Positions 48,445 to 57,827 of a DNA stretch of 64,000 nucleotides are shown one piece after another. The notes below the pieces were generated by a model. It was given only the letters and a program-made list of their open reading frames with translations, did no database searches and was not told the origin of the DNA. Location of the stretch: assembly GCF_001429185.1 (NCBI RefSeq), contig NZ_LMIW01000010.1:186001-250000 (forward strand). The letters are read 5' to 3'. Origin of the DNA: Terrabacter sp. Root85 (GTDB lineage: Bacteria; Actinomycetota; Actinomycetes; Actinomycetales; Dermatophilaceae). Positions within the stretch are counted from its first letter, which is position 1, and every line of letters starts with the position of its first letter. The position numbers and the translations under genes are program-made.

Positions 48445-48975
48445 ATGCAGCACCACCCACCTCCCCTGGTCGTCGTCATGGGGGTGTCCGGCTCGGGCAA
48501 GACCACCGTCGGCGCGGCCCTCGCGCAGCGCCTGCGCGTCCCCTTCGCGGACGCCGACGACTTCCACCCCAAGGCCAACATCGACAAGATGTCGGCCGGC
48601 ATCCCGCTGACGGACGAAGACCGCGGCCCGTGGCTCGCGACCATCGCCGCGTGGCTCGGTGAGCACGCGGAGAGCGGTGGTGTGGCGAGCTGCTCGGCTC
48701 TCAAGCGCGCCTACCGCGACGTCCTCGCAGCCGCGGCGCCCCACGTCTTCTTCGTGCACCTGCACGGCGACCCCGACGTCATCGCCGCCCGCGTCGCCGG
48801 CCGGCCCGGACACTTCATGCCCACAGCCCTCGTCGAGTCGCAGTTCGCGACGCTCGAGCCCCTCGAGCCGGGCGAGCGCGGAGCCGTCCTCGACGTCGAC
48901 CAGCCGGTCGACGACCTCGTCGGCCAGTCCCTCACCCTCATCGATCCTCGCGACCCGGAAGCGACCCGCTCATGA
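48445..48975 (+). CDS. gntK: gluconokinase
   Basis: Phosphorylates gluconate to 6-phosphogluconate with ATP. The 176-residue protein has P-loop GVSGSGKTT at about residues 13-21 and DADDFHPKANIDKMSAGIPLTDEDR, the gluconokinase signature. ATG 48445 follows GAAGGAG. It overlaps gntP by four bases. 6-Phosphogluconate then enters the pentose phosphate or Entner-Doudoroff route; those genes are outside the window. Confidence 0.96.
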   Translation: MQHHPPPLVVVMGVSGSGKTTVGAALAQRLRVPFADADDFHPKANIDKMSAGIPLTDEDRGPWLATIAAWLGEHAESGGVASCSALKRAYRDVLAAAAPHVFFVHLHGDPDVIAARVAGRPGHFMPTALVESQFATLEPLEPGERGAVLDVDQPVDDLVGQSLTLIDPRDPEATRS

Positions 48976-50366
48976 CCTCCGACCTGCTCTCGATCCTGCC
49001 CGTGTCGGCGCTTGCCGCCGACGACCTCCCCGCCATCCCGGCCGGACGGCTGGTCCCCGCGGCCCTGCTCGGCATCGCCGTCCTCGTGGTGCTCATCGTG
49101 CGGTTCAAGCTGCACCCGTTCCTGTCCCTGACGCTGGGCTCGCTCACCGTCGGGGCGGTCGCGGGCGTCCCGATGGCCGACGTGCTCGAGAGCTTCACCA
49201 AGGGCTTCGGATCGACCGCCGCGGGCGTCGGCATCCTCATCGCCCTCGGCGCGATGTTCGGCAAGCTGCTCGCCGACTCCGGCGGTGCCGACGAGATCGT
49301 CGACACGATCATCGGCCGCAGCGGTCCGCGCACCCTGCCGTGGGCGATGGCGGGCGTCGGCGCCCTCATCGGCCTGCCGATGTTCTTCCAGATCGGCCTC
49401 GTCCTGCTGATGCCCGTCATCTTTCTCGTCGCGCGCCGCTCGGGACTGTCCCTGGTCCGCGTCGGCATCCCGGCACTCGCCGGCCTGTCGGCCATGCACG
49501 GCCTCGTGCCTCCCCACCCGGGCCCGCTCGTGGCGATCGACGCCCTCAAGGCCGACCTCGGAGTCACCCTCGGCCTCGGCATCCTCGTCGCGATCCCGAC
49601 GATCGCCGTCGCGGGCCCGTGGTTCGCCCGCGTGGCCGCCCGCTGGGTCGACGTCCCCGCGCCCGAGCTCTTCGAGTCGCGTGAGGCCGAGAGCGGACCG
49701 CGTCCGTCGTTCCCCGTCACGCTGCTGACCGTCCTGACCCCCGTCGCCCTCATGATGGGCAAGGCGCTCTCCGACATCCTCACCGCCGACGGCACGGCCG
49801 TCCGCACCGTCCTCGACTTCCTCGGCACGCCGCTCATCGCACTGCTCATCGCCGTGATCCTCGCGATGTTCACGCTCGGCCGCGGCGCCGGCATGGGTCT
49901 CAAGGAGGTCGGGTCGTCCCTCGAGGCCTCCCTCGGCCCGATCGCCGGCATCCTGCTCATCGTCTCCGCCGGCGGCGGCTTCAAGCAGACCCTCGTCGAC
50001 ACCGGCATCGGCCAGCTCGTCGCCGACTGGATCGCGCAGAGCGGCCTGTCCGTGCTGCTGCTGGCCTGGCTCGTCGCGGTCCTGATCCGCCTCGCGACCG
50101 GCTCGGCCACCGTCGCGACCGTCACGGCCTCCGGCATCCTCGCTCCGCTCGCGGCCGGGATGCCCACGGCCCAGGTGTCGCTCATGGTGCTCGCCATCGG
50201 CGCCGGCTCGGTCTTCTTCTCCCACGTCAACGACGCCGGCTTCTGGCTCGTCAAGGAGTACTTCGGGCTCAAGGTCGGCCAGACCATCAAGTCGTGGTCC
50301 GTCATGGAGACGATCCTGTCGGTGACCGGTCTCGTCCTCGTCCTGCTCCTCGACCTCGTCGTCTAG
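48972..50366 (+). CDS. gntP: gluconate:H+ symporter
   Basis: A 464-residue permease with about 12 helices, of the GntP/GntT family. ATG 48972 overlaps the gntK stop (ATGA). Family motifs include FGSTAAGVGILIALGAMFGKLLADSGGA, SAMHGLVPPHPGPLVAID and FFSHVNDAGFWLVKEYFGL near the C-terminus. Forms the gluconate uptake operon with gntK under the divergent GntR. Confidence 0.95.
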   Translation: MTSDLLSILPVSALAADDLPAIPAGRLVPAALLGIAVLVVLIVRFKLHPFLSLTLGSLTVGAVAGVPMADVLESFTKGFGSTAAGVGILIALGAMFGKLLADSGGADEIVDTIIGRSGPRTLPWAMAGVGALIGLPMFFQIGLVLLMPVIFLVARRSGLSLVRVGIPALAGLSAMHGLVPPHPGPLVAIDALKADLGVTLGLGILVAIPTIAVAGPWFARVAARWVDVPAPELFESREAESGPRPSFPVTLLTVLTPVALMMGKALSDILTADGTAVRTVLDFLGTPLIALLIAVILAMFTLGRGAGMGLKEVGSSLEASLGPIAGILLIVSAGGGFKQTLVDTGIGQLVADWIAQSGLSVLLLAWLVAVLIRLATGSATVATVTASGILAPLAAGMPTAQVSLMVLAIGAGSVFFSHVNDAGFWLVKEYFGLKVGQTIKSWSVMETILSVTGLVLVLLLDLVV

Positions 50367-50394
50367 CCGACTCGGAAGCCCAGCACACCCCACC

Positions 50395-50436
50395 TGAACC
50401 GTCGAGAGGCGCAGACCGTGGCCTCTCGACGGTTCA
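50395..50436. terminator. terminator sharing the AACGTGGCC repeat family
   Basis: Arms TGAACCGTCGAGAGGC (50395-50410) and GCCTCTCGACGGTTCA (50421-50436) are perfect; the loop is ten bases. The 3' arm with its loop, gcagaCCGTGGCCTCTCGACGGTT in pieces, is one base off the unit at 11463-11486. It lies between the convergent gntP and acyl-CoA dehydrogenase genes. Confidence 0.85.
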
Positions 50437-50448
50437 GGGTTGGGCGGG

Positions 50449-51663
50449 TCAGCGGATGCGGACGCCGCTGATGGCCCTCGCGATGACGAGTCGCTGGATC
50501 TCGGACGTGCCCTCGAAGATCGTGTAGATCTTCGCGTCGCGCGACCACCGCTCGACGGGGTGGTCGGTGACGTAGCCGGCCCCACCGAGGATCTGCACCG
50601 CCTTGTCGGTCACGGCGACCGCGACCTCACCCGCCTTGAGCTTGCTCATCGAGCCCTCGGCCGCGGTGAACGGCTGGTTCGTGCGCCCCATCCACGACGC
50701 CCTCCAGACGAGCAGCCGGGCCGCGTCGATCTCGGTGCGCATGTCGGCGAGCGCGAACGCGATCGCCTGGTTCTCGATGATCGGCCGACCGAAGGCGACG
50801 CGGCCCTTGGCGTAGTCGAGGGCGTACTCGTATGCCGCCCTGGCGATCCCGAGCGCCTGCGCACCCACCGTGGGGCGCGAGATCTCGAACGTCCGCATGG
50901 CCGCCTGTCCGCTCGACGACCCTCCCTCGCGGGCCCGGGCGAGGCGCTCGTCGAGCTTGTCCTTGCCGCCGAGCAGGCACGAGCCCGGCACGCGCACGTC
51001 GTCGAGGAAGACGTCGGCGGTGTGCGAGGCGCGCAGGCCGAGCTTGCGCAGCTTCTTGGCGCCCTCGAGCCCCTTCGTGCCGGGCGGGACGACGAAGGCG
51101 GCCTGCCCGCGCGAGCCGAGGTCGGGGTCGACGACGGCCGTCACGACGTGGACGTTGGCGATGCCGCCGTTGGTGATGTAGGCCTTCTGGCCATTGAGGA
51201 TCCACTCGTCGGCGGCCTCGTCGTAGCGGGCCCGCGTGCGCATGGCGCCGACGTCGGAGCCGGCCTGCGGCTCGGTCGTCGCGAAGGCCCCGAGCTTCGG
51301 GTCGTCGGCGTCGCCGTAGCACTGCGGCAGCCACTCGACCATCTGTTCGGGGGTGCCCGAGCCGTAGATCGCGGCCACCGCGAGGGTCGTGCCGAAGATC
51401 GACATCCCGATGCCCGCGTCACCCCAGAAGAGCTCCTCGTTGGCGAGGTTGATCGAGATGCCGGTCGGGTCGGACCAGCACTGGGCCAGGAACTCGAAGC
51501 CGTAGAGGCCGTTCCTGGCCGCCTCCTGGATGACCGGCCAGGGCGTCTCCTCCCTCGCGTCCCACTCGGAGGCGGCCGGGCGCACGACGTCGGCGGCGAA
51601 GCCGTGCACCCAGTCGCGCAGCTCGGTCTGGTCGTCGTTCAGGGCGAGCGAGAACTCCACCAC
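50449..51663 (-). CDS. acyl-CoA dehydrogenase
   Basis: FAD enzyme introducing a 2,3 double bond into acyl-CoA. The protein has 404 residues from GTG 51663 (GAGG six bases upstream; GTG 51660 also possible). FAD- and substrate-binding stretches are TEPQAGSDVGAMRTRA and WILNGQKAYITNGG; the catalytic glutamate is in TIFEGTSEIQR. The stop of the SCP2 gene lies nine bases before the start, so the two are co-transcribed in a lipid-oxidation unit. Confidence 0.93.
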   Translation of the reverse strand: MVEFSLALNDDQTELRDWVHGFAADVVRPAASEWDAREETPWPVIQEAARNGLYGFEFLAQCWSDPTGISINLANEELFWGDAGIGMSIFGTTLAVAAIYGSGTPEQMVEWLPQCYGDADDPKLGAFATTEPQAGSDVGAMRTRARYDEAADEWILNGQKAYITNGGIANVHVVTAVVDPDLGSRGQAAFVVPPGTKGLEGAKKLRKLGLRASHTADVFLDDVRVPGSCLLGGKDKLDERLARAREGGSSSGQAAMRTFEISRPTVGAQALGIARAAYEYALDYAKGRVAFGRPIIENQAIAFALADMRTEIDAARLLVWRASWMGRTNQPFTAAEGSMSKLKAGEVAVAVTDKAVQILGGAGYVTDHPVERWSRDAKIYTIFEGTSEIQRLVIARAISGVRIR

Positions 51664-51671
51664 GACGTGCC

Positions 51672-52139
51672 TCAGGCCTTGGGGATGTCGAAGAAGTTCG
51701 CGATGTTGGCTGCGAGCCCGAGGTCGCCCTTGGCCTTGATCTTGCCGGTCATGAACATCATGACCGGGTTGCCGCTCTTGGTGATGACCTTGGTGAAGTC
51801 GACGGGCGACATGGCGAGCGACAGCGTCGAGTCGCCGTCGTGGCCGGGCACCGACGTGCACGTGCCGTCGGCGAAGCGCACGGTCCACTCGTCGGCGCCG
51901 CCGTCGGGACGGCCGGTGATGCTCCAGTGCGTCGTCGCGGTCGTCGATCCGGCGCGGTCGGGGCGGAAGAGCTCAGGCATCCGACGGAAGATCGCGTCGA
52001 CGATCGGGCCGCGGTTGGCGCTCTCCATGACCTCCTTGACGTCCTTGTCGGACATCTCCTTGACGATGCGGATGAACTCGCCGGGCTCGACGGCGGCGAG
52101 CTCGTCGGCGGTGGCGGTCGTGAAGTCGATCTCGGGCAT
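51672..52139 (-). CDS. SCP2 sterol-carrier-domain protein
   Basis: A 155-residue lipid-binding protein. The start is ATG 52139 (MPEIDFTTATADEL), preceded by GGAGGGA; an upstream ATG at 52166 is less likely. The SCP2-like fold is recognised from ITGRPDGGADEWTVRFADG and SPVDFTKVITKSGNPVMMFMTGKIKAKGD. Directly upstream of the acyl-CoA dehydrogenase gene, suggesting presentation of hydrophobic acyl substrates. Direct repeats GGTAAC lie in the promoter region at about 52165-52190. Confidence 0.87.
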   Translation of the reverse strand: MPEIDFTTATADELAAVEPGEFIRIVKEMSDKDVKEVMESANRGPIVDAIFRRMPELFRPDRAGSTTATTHWSITGRPDGGADEWTVRFADGTCTSVPGHDGDSTLSLAMSPVDFTKVITKSGNPVMMFMTGKIKAKGDLGLAANIANFFDIPKA

Positions 52140-52193
52140 CGGGGGTCCCTCCGGAGGAAACGGCATTGTTACCGCGAGTAGGTTACCGGACGG

Positions 52194-52985
52194 TCACCCG
52201 TCGAGGAACCAGCCGGCCACCATCCCGTCGGGACGGCCGGGCTCGATGTAGTGCTCCCACGCGAAGGCCACGGCGAACATCTCGACCGGCATCTGGAGCA
52301 TCCCCTGCGCGTCGGACTGGCTCGCGTGCGCCTTGAGCGCCGATCGCTTGACCTCGAGGAACTCGCTGACGTCGCAGGCCCAGTGCAGCTCGCTCTCGAG
52401 GCTGCCGAGGGGGTTGCCGTCGTCCATCGGCTGGCTGGGGTCCCACTCCCCCATGTCGAGGCCTGCGGCCATCGCGGCCTGGTGCGAGCGGATCATCGCG
52501 TCGCGGTTCATCGAGCCCTCGAGGTAGCGGGGCGTGCCGGCGAGCTCGGCGGCACGCTTCGTCACGGCGTGCACCTTGACGTGGTCGGGGTGGCCGTAGC
52601 CGCCGTGCCAGTCGTAGCCGACGACGACGTCGGCCGCCTCCTCGCCCAGGACGGCCGCGAGGCGCTGCGCCGCCTCCTCCGTGTCGGCCCGGGCGAAGCT
52701 CTCCTCGTGGTCGTTCTGGGCCCACCCGGTCATGCCGGAGTCGGCGTAGCCGAGGAACTCGACGCGATGGGTGCCGATGACGGCGTTGGAGGCCGCGGCC
52801 TCGGCCCGGCGCCGCTCGACGACGGTCTCGCCGTCGGCCAGGTCGTCGGGGGCGTCGCCGTGGTCACCGTTGGTGGCGACGACGAGCACGACGCGGTGGC
52901 CCTCGCTGACGGCCCGCGCCATCGAGCCGGCGGACTGCGAGGCCTCGTCGTCGGGGTGGGCGTGGACGAAGACAACGGTTGACAT
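52194..52985 (-). CDS. PIG-L family deacetylase (LmbE-like)
   Basis: A 263-residue zinc-dependent deacetylase. The zinc motif AHPDDE is at residues 9-14 and HPDH lies near residue 132 (GYGHPDHVKVH). Such enzymes deacetylate N-acetylglucosaminyl compounds (MshB, Mca, LmbE). Overall sequence does not match classical MshB or Mca closely, so mycothiol metabolism is not assigned. It is 12 bp downstream of a GNAT gene on the same strand. Confidence 0.88.
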   Translation of the reverse strand: MSTVVFVHAHPDDEASQSAGSMARAVSEGHRVVLVVATNGDHGDAPDDLADGETVVERRRAEAAASNAVIGTHRVEFLGYADSGMTGWAQNDHEESFARADTEEAAQRLAAVLGEEAADVVVGYDWHGGYGHPDHVKVHAVTKRAAELAGTPRYLEGSMNRDAMIRSHQAAMAAGLDMGEWDPSQPMDDGNPLGSLESELHWACDVSEFLEVKRSALKAHASQSDAQGMLQMPVEMFAVAFAWEHYIEPGRPDGMVAGWFLDG

Positions 52986-52997
52986 GGGATCAGCCTC

Positions 52998-53471
52998 TCA
53001 CCGCGGGCCGACGTTCCCGTCACCAGCGCCACCGGGCGCGACCGGCAGCGTGTAGACGACGTAGCCCTCGAACGTCGCGACCTCGTCGTAGAGGCGGCGG
53101 GCGAGGGCGTTCGACTCGTGGGTCTGCCAGTAGACGCTGCCACAGCCGTGCTCGCGTGCCCAGTCACGCACGGCCGCGATGGGGGCGCTCGCCACGCCGC
53201 GACCACGCACCGCCGGGTCGGTGAAGAGGTCCTCGAGGTAGCAGAGGTCGGGCTCGCTCGAGCTGGGGTGCACGAGGAAGTGGGTGATCCCGACGAGCTC
53301 GCCGTCGAGCCATGCCCCGAGCCCGTGCAGTCTTGTGTCAGAGGCGATCTCGCGCCACGCCCGGTCGTATGCCGTCTGGCCGAGCTCACGCTCGTAGAAG
53401 CGGATGTACGCGCGGAAGAGCGTCTCCCACCGGTCCCGGTCGGTGGGTTCCAGACGTCGGGTCTCGATCAC
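52998..53471 (-). CDS. GNAT family N-acetyltransferase
   Basis: A 157-residue acetyltransferase. The motif A region is LEDLFTDPAVRGRGVASAPIAAV, followed by YWQTHESNALARRLYDEVA. Start ATG 53471. Its pairing with a PIG-L deacetylase might mean that they act on related amino sugars, but this is speculative. Substrate unknown. Confidence 0.88.
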   Translation of the reverse strand: MIETRRLEPTDRDRWETLFRAYIRFYERELGQTAYDRAWREIASDTRLHGLGAWLDGELVGITHFLVHPSSSEPDLCYLEDLFTDPAVRGRGVASAPIAAVRDWAREHGCGSVYWQTHESNALARRLYDEVATFEGYVVYTLPVAPGGAGDGNVGPR

Positions 53472-53533
53472 GACCCGACGCTAGCGCGACGGCACCGTCC
53501 CCGGCAGGGCCACCTCACGGCATACGCGATGAG

Positions 53534-53655
53534 CCACTCGAGTGAGCGCCAAACCACACTCGAGTGAGCACGCGGTCACAGACGAGCGAGCGCCCCACCC
53601 CACGAAGGTGGGACGGGGCGCTCACTCGAGTGGGACGGAGCGCTCACTCGACGTG
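53534..53655. repeat. ACTCGAGTGAGCGC repeats in both orientations plus hairpin, beside topA
   Basis: Forward copies begin at 53534 and 53557, and two inverted copies (GCGCTCACTCGA) lie at 53619-53650. Between them, CGCCCC-a-CCCCAC / GTGGGAC-GGGGCG forms a strong hairpin near 53591-53620. The block ends just before the topA stop at 53661 and may terminate topA. The same unit occurs at 9142-9200. Confidence 0.8.
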
Positions 53656-53660
53656 GTGGG

Positions 53661-56432
53661 TCAGGCCTTCTTGGCGGTGGCCTTCTTCGTCGTGCGCGTC
53701 GTCGCCTTCTTCGCGGTCTTCTTCGCCGTCTTCTTCACGGCGCGCTTGCGGGTCGTCGGGCCCTTGGCGCGCTTCTCGGCGAGCAGCTCGAAGCCCCGCT
53801 CCGGCGTGATCGCCTCGGGGTCGTCGTCCTTGCGCAGCGTCGCGTTGGTCTCGCCGTCGGTGACATACGGACCGAAGCGGCCGTCCTTGACGACGACGGG
53901 CTTGCCGCTGACGGGGTCGGCGCCGAGCTCCTTGAGGGGCGGGGCGGCCGCGGCACGACCGCGCTGCTTGGGCTGGGCGTAGATCGCGAGCGCCTCGTCG
54001 AGCGTGATGTCGAAGAGCTGCTGCTCGGTCGTCAGCGACCGCGAGTCGGTGCCCTTCTTGAGGTACGGGCCGTACCGACCGTTCTGCGCGGTGATCTCGA
54101 CACCTTCGGCGTCGGCACCGACGACGCGCGGCAGCGAGAGCAGCTTGAGCGCCGAGTCGAGGTCGAGCGTCGCGAGCTCCATGTCCTTGAAGAGCGAGGC
54201 CGTGCGCGGCTTGACCTTGGCGGCCTTCTTGGCCTTGGGCTTGTCGGCCGCGGCGGCGTCGTCGTCGTCGATGACCTCGGTGACGTAGGGCCCGTAGCGC
54301 CCGGCGCGCGCGATGATCTCGCGGCCGGTCTCGGGGTCCTTGCCGAGCACCTTGCCGTCGTCGGCGGCGACCTCGAGCAGCTCGCGCGCCTTCCCGGGCG
54401 TCATCTCGTCGGGCGCGATGTCGTCGGTGATCGTCGCGCGGCGCGGCGTCGACGGCACCTCGGCGCCGTCCGCGACCTCGCCCGTCGCGAGGTCGACGCC
54501 CGCGGGCACGAGCTCCTCGACGTAGGGGCCGTAACGGCCGACGCGCACGACCATGCCGTCGCCGATCGGGATCGTGCTGATCTCCTTGGCGTCGATCTCG
54601 CCGAGGTCCTCGACGAGGTTGCGCAGACCGGCGGCCGAGGTGGCCTCCTCGCCGAAGTAGAACCGCTTGAGCCACGCGACGCGACCCTCGTCGCCGTTGG
54701 CGATGCGGTCGAGGTCCTCCTCCATCGAGGCGGTGAACTCGTAGTCGACGAGGTTGCCGAAGTGCTCCTCGAGCAGCCGGGTCACGGCGAAGGCGAGCCA
54801 CGTCGGCACGAGGGCCTGGCCCTTGGTGAAGACGTAGCCGCGGTCCTGGATCGTGCCGATCGTCGAGGCGTACGTCGAGGGGCGGCCGATGCCGCGCTCC
54901 TCCATCGCCTTGACGAGGGTGGCCTCGGTGAAGCGGGCGGGCGGGCTCGTCTCGTGGCCGTCGGCCTCGGCGCGCACGACCTCGAGCGGGACGCCGGCGC
55001 TCAGCTTGGGCAGGCGACGCTCCTCGGCGGCGGCGTCGGCGCGGGCGGCGGACTCGTCGTCCCGGCCCTCCTCGTAGGCGGCGAGGAAGCCCTTGAAGGT
55101 GATGACGGTGCCGCTCGCGCTGAACTCGACCGACTGGGCGCCCTCGAGCGCCGTGTCGACAGCGAGCTTGACGGTGGCGGTCGAGCCGCGGGCGTCGGCC
55201 ATCTGCGAGGCGACGGTGCGCTTCCAGATCAGCTCGTAGAGCGCGAACTCCTCGCCGCGCAGCGACCCGGCGACCTGGGCCGGGCTGCGGAAGCGGTCGC
55301 CGGCGGGACGGATGGCCTCGTGGGCCTCCTGCGCGTTCTTGACCTTCTTCTCGTAGCGGCGCGGGCTGTCCGGAACGTACTCGGCGCCGTACATGTCGCG
55401 TGCCTGGCTGCGCGCGGCGGTCATCGCGGCGTCCGACAGCGTCGTGCTGTCGGTACGCATGTAGGTGATGTAGCCGTTCTCGTAGAGCCGCTGCGCCACG
55501 CGCATCGCGTTCTTGGACGACATCCGCAGCTTGCGGGACGCCTCCTGCTGGAGGGTCGAGGTCGTGAACGGGGCCGACGGGCGGCGGGTGTAGGGCTTCT
55601 CCTGGACGTCGGTGACGCGCGCTGTGAGGGGCAGGCACGCCTCGGCGATCCGGGTCGCGAGGGCCTCGTCGAGGTGGACGACGCCCTTGCCGGTCAAGCG
55701 GCCGTCGTCGGCGAAGTCGCGACCGGTGGCGACGCGGACGCCGTCGACGGAAGACAGTCGTGCCGTGAACTGCTGGCTCGCACTGTCGGGGGTGAAGTCG
55801 CCCTCGACGTCCCAGTAGGAGGAGCGGACGAACGCCATGCGCTCACGCTCGCGCTCGACGACCATGCGGGTCGCGACGGACTGGACGCGGCCGGCCGAGA
55901 GGCCCTGGCGGACCTTGCGCCACAGGACCGGGCTGACCTCGTAGCCGTAGAGGCGGTCGAGGATGCGGCGGGTCTCCTGGGCGTCGACCATCGCGGTGTC
56001 GATCTCGCGGGTGTCGTTGACGGCCCGCTGGATCGCCTCGCGGGTGATCTCGTGGAACACCATGCGCTTGACAGGGACCCGCGGCTTGAGCGCCTCGAGC
56101 AGGTGCCACGCGATGGCCTCGCCCTCGCGGTCCTCATCGGTGGCGAGGTAGAGCTCGCTGGCGTCCTTGAGGAGCCGCTTGAGCTCGGCGACCTTCTTCT
56201 TCTTGTCCGGGTCGACGACGTAGTACGGCTCGAAGCCGTTGTCGACGTCGACGGCGAACTTGCCGAACGGGCCCTTCTTCATGTCGGCCGGCAGCTCGGA
56301 GGGGTTCGGCAGGTCACGGATGTGACCCACGGACGCCTCGACCTCGAAGTCGCCTCCGAGGTAGCCGGCGATGGTCTTCGCCTTGGCGGGCGACTCGACG
56401 ATGACGAGCTTGCGGCCCTTGCCTGCGGCCAT
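53661..56432 (-). CDS. topA: DNA topoisomerase I
   Basis: A 923-residue type IA topoisomerase relaxing negative supercoils. The TOPRIM domain includes TDEDREGEAIAWH at about residues 98-110; the catalytic tyrosine is Tyr324 in YITYMRTDST. The C-terminal part has repeated domains (GRYGPYV repeats) and a Lys-rich tail (KKTAKKTAKKATTRTTK), as in actinobacterial enzymes; zinc-finger cysteines are absent. In many Actinobacteria topA lies directly upstream of tmk-holB; here it is 25 kb away. Confidence 0.96.
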   Translation of the reverse strand: MAAGKGRKLVIVESPAKAKTIAGYLGGDFEVEASVGHIRDLPNPSELPADMKKGPFGKFAVDVDNGFEPYYVVDPDKKKKVAELKRLLKDASELYLATDEDREGEAIAWHLLEALKPRVPVKRMVFHEITREAIQRAVNDTREIDTAMVDAQETRRILDRLYGYEVSPVLWRKVRQGLSAGRVQSVATRMVVERERERMAFVRSSYWDVEGDFTPDSASQQFTARLSSVDGVRVATGRDFADDGRLTGKGVVHLDEALATRIAEACLPLTARVTDVQEKPYTRRPSAPFTTSTLQQEASRKLRMSSKNAMRVAQRLYENGYITYMRTDSTTLSDAAMTAARSQARDMYGAEYVPDSPRRYEKKVKNAQEAHEAIRPAGDRFRSPAQVAGSLRGEEFALYELIWKRTVASQMADARGSTATVKLAVDTALEGAQSVEFSASGTVITFKGFLAAYEEGRDDESAARADAAAEERRLPKLSAGVPLEVVRAEADGHETSPPARFTEATLVKAMEERGIGRPSTYASTIGTIQDRGYVFTKGQALVPTWLAFAVTRLLEEHFGNLVDYEFTASMEEDLDRIANGDEGRVAWLKRFYFGEEATSAAGLRNLVEDLGEIDAKEISTIPIGDGMVVRVGRYGPYVEELVPAGVDLATGEVADGAEVPSTPRRATITDDIAPDEMTPGKARELLEVAADDGKVLGKDPETGREIIARAGRYGPYVTEVIDDDDAAAADKPKAKKAAKVKPRTASLFKDMELATLDLDSALKLLSLPRVVGADAEGVEITAQNGRYGPYLKKGTDSRSLTTEQQLFDITLDEALAIYAQPKQRGRAAAAPPLKELGADPVSGKPVVVKDGRFGPYVTDGETNATLRKDDDPEAITPERGFELLAEKRAKGPTTRKRAVKKTAKKTAKKATTRTTKKATAKKA

Positions 56433-56687
56433 GGTGCACCTTCAACTTCCCGCATCTCACGTGCAGCGGATTCGTCGCTGCCCCGACGTGGACGCGGACC
56501 GACCGTAACAGCCCGCGCCGAGTGCGGTCTCACGACATCCACCGGAGAGGGGCGTATGCCGTCCGCCGCAGCCCCGGTCCTCGGGCTCGCTCGGGTGGCG
56601 GGTGCGGTCACCTGCCGCGGGTGCGGCGAAAAGGGGCCACCGGGCATACGCCCTCGGGAATGATGGCGATCCAACGCTCGTTCCCCA

Positions 56688-56711
56688 TGATAGTTTAGAC
56701 TTCAACAACTT
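56688..56711 (+). promoter_or_regulatory. AT-rich operator-like site before the dioxygenase gene
   Basis: The stretch AGTTTAGACTTCAACAACT, just upstream of GGAAGG and ATG 56726, has AGTT and AACT ends and internal CTTCAA. It looks like a MarR/HxlR-type operator combined with a promoter, in an otherwise GC-rich area. No linked regulator is present in the window. Confidence 0.45.
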
Positions 56712-56725
56712 CGGAAGGAACCGCC

Positions 56726-57505
56726 ATGTCCGCCCCCGTCCTGTACCTCAGCCACGGCGCCCCGCCGCTCGCCGACGACGAGCGCTGGACGGCCGAGCTG
56801 GCCGGATGGTCCGCGGACCTGCCGAAGCCCACGAACGTCCTCATGGTCTCCGCCCACTGGGAGGACGCACCGACGACGCTCGGCTCGACGACCGGCGCAC
56901 CGCTGACCTACGACTTCTGGGGCTTCCCGCAGAAGTACTACGACGTGACCTACGACGCCCCTGTCGCCCCCGGGCTCGCCGACGACGTGACCAGGCTGCT
57001 CACGTGGCCGGGCCACCAGGTGCACCGCGACGAGGCGCGCGGCCTCGACCACGGCGCGTACGTCCCGCTCAAGGAGATGTTCCCCGACGCCGACGTGCCG
57101 GTGCTCCAGATGTCGATGCCGACGCTCGACCCGCGCGGCCTCTTCGGGATCGGCCGACGCCTCGCACCCCTGCGCGAGCAGGGCACGATGATCGTCGGCT
57201 CCGGCTTCACGACCCACAACCTGCGCTGGTTCAACCCGCACGCCGGCGCCGACGGCCTGCCCCCGCGCGCCAGCGCCGAGTTCGACCACTGGGCCCAGGA
57301 GGCCATGAAGGCCCAGGACGTCGACAGCCTGCTCGACTTCCTCGACAAGGCCCCGGCCGCCCACGAGGCCCACCCCCGCACCGAGCACTTCGCCCCGCTC
57401 TTCGTCACCCTCGGCGCCGCCTACGAGTCCGGCGGTCTCGACAACAAGAGCGTCATCGACGGCTTCTGGTTCGGGCTGAGCAAGCGCTCCTGGCAGTTCG
57501 ACTGA
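56726..57505 (+). CDS. extradiol ring-cleavage dioxygenase (LigB/DODA class III)
   Basis: A 259-residue enzyme of the 4,5-DOPA dioxygenase type. The metal site uses HGAPP with His10, SAHWE with His44 and the GSGFTTHNLRWF region with another His, while the family core YDFWGFPQKYYDV is well conserved. ATG 56726 follows GGAAGGAACC. The substrate is an aromatic catechol-like compound by family; no pathway gene is adjacent. Probably regulated by a MarR-type factor. Confidence 0.9.
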   Translation: MSAPVLYLSHGAPPLADDERWTAELAGWSADLPKPTNVLMVSAHWEDAPTTLGSTTGAPLTYDFWGFPQKYYDVTYDAPVAPGLADDVTRLLTWPGHQVHRDEARGLDHGAYVPLKEMFPDADVPVLQMSMPTLDPRGLFGIGRRLAPLREQGTMIVGSGFTTHNLRWFNPHAGADGLPPRASAEFDHWAQEAMKAQDVDSLLDFLDKAPAAHEAHPRTEHFAPLFVTLGAAYESGGLDNKSVIDGFWFGLSKRSWQFD

Positions 57506-57827
57506 GCCGTCGGAGGGCCCCGGTCGCGGGGGTGGGAACCGGTGGGTAACCCCATCCGTTCTTCGGATGTGGGTGCCCCACGCACGCGGCCGCGGCTCGT
57601 AACCTCCCCTGACTCCGAGCCGCGGCCGCTCCCTCTCCGGAGGGGTCGTCCGAGCGACGGAACCCACGCGTTCGCCCACCCGTCGCAGGCGCACGGCACG
57701 TAGAGTGGCCGTACGCCCGACGAGCGCGCCGCAGGCGTGATTCGTGCGCCGTCCGCGGTGCCGACGGGCGAGGGACTTCGGTCGCGTCGCCGACGTGGCC
57801 GGCACGCGAGGGAAGGACCCGCTCCAC
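57506..57827 (+). promoter_or_regulatory. intergenic region with GC hairpin and -10 box before telA
   Basis: A hairpin with 13-base arms (57586-57598 and 57617-57629; left GCGGCCGCGGCTC) and a weaker ATCCG hairpin near 57549-57575 can end dioxygenase transcription. TAGAGT at 57701-57706 may be the -10 of the telA operon; if so the leader is about 115 nt. No other gene in this 322-bp stretch. Confidence 0.5.

Noticed and set aside
52194-52985. Calling the PIG-L protein MshB or Mca of mycothiol synthesis
   Set aside because: Only the general AHPDDE and HPDH motifs are shared; the rest of the sequence is not close enough for a specific call.
54762-56663. 633-codon plus-strand frame opposite topA
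   Set aside because: Antisense to the clear topA reading frame, with biased composition and no recognisable domains.
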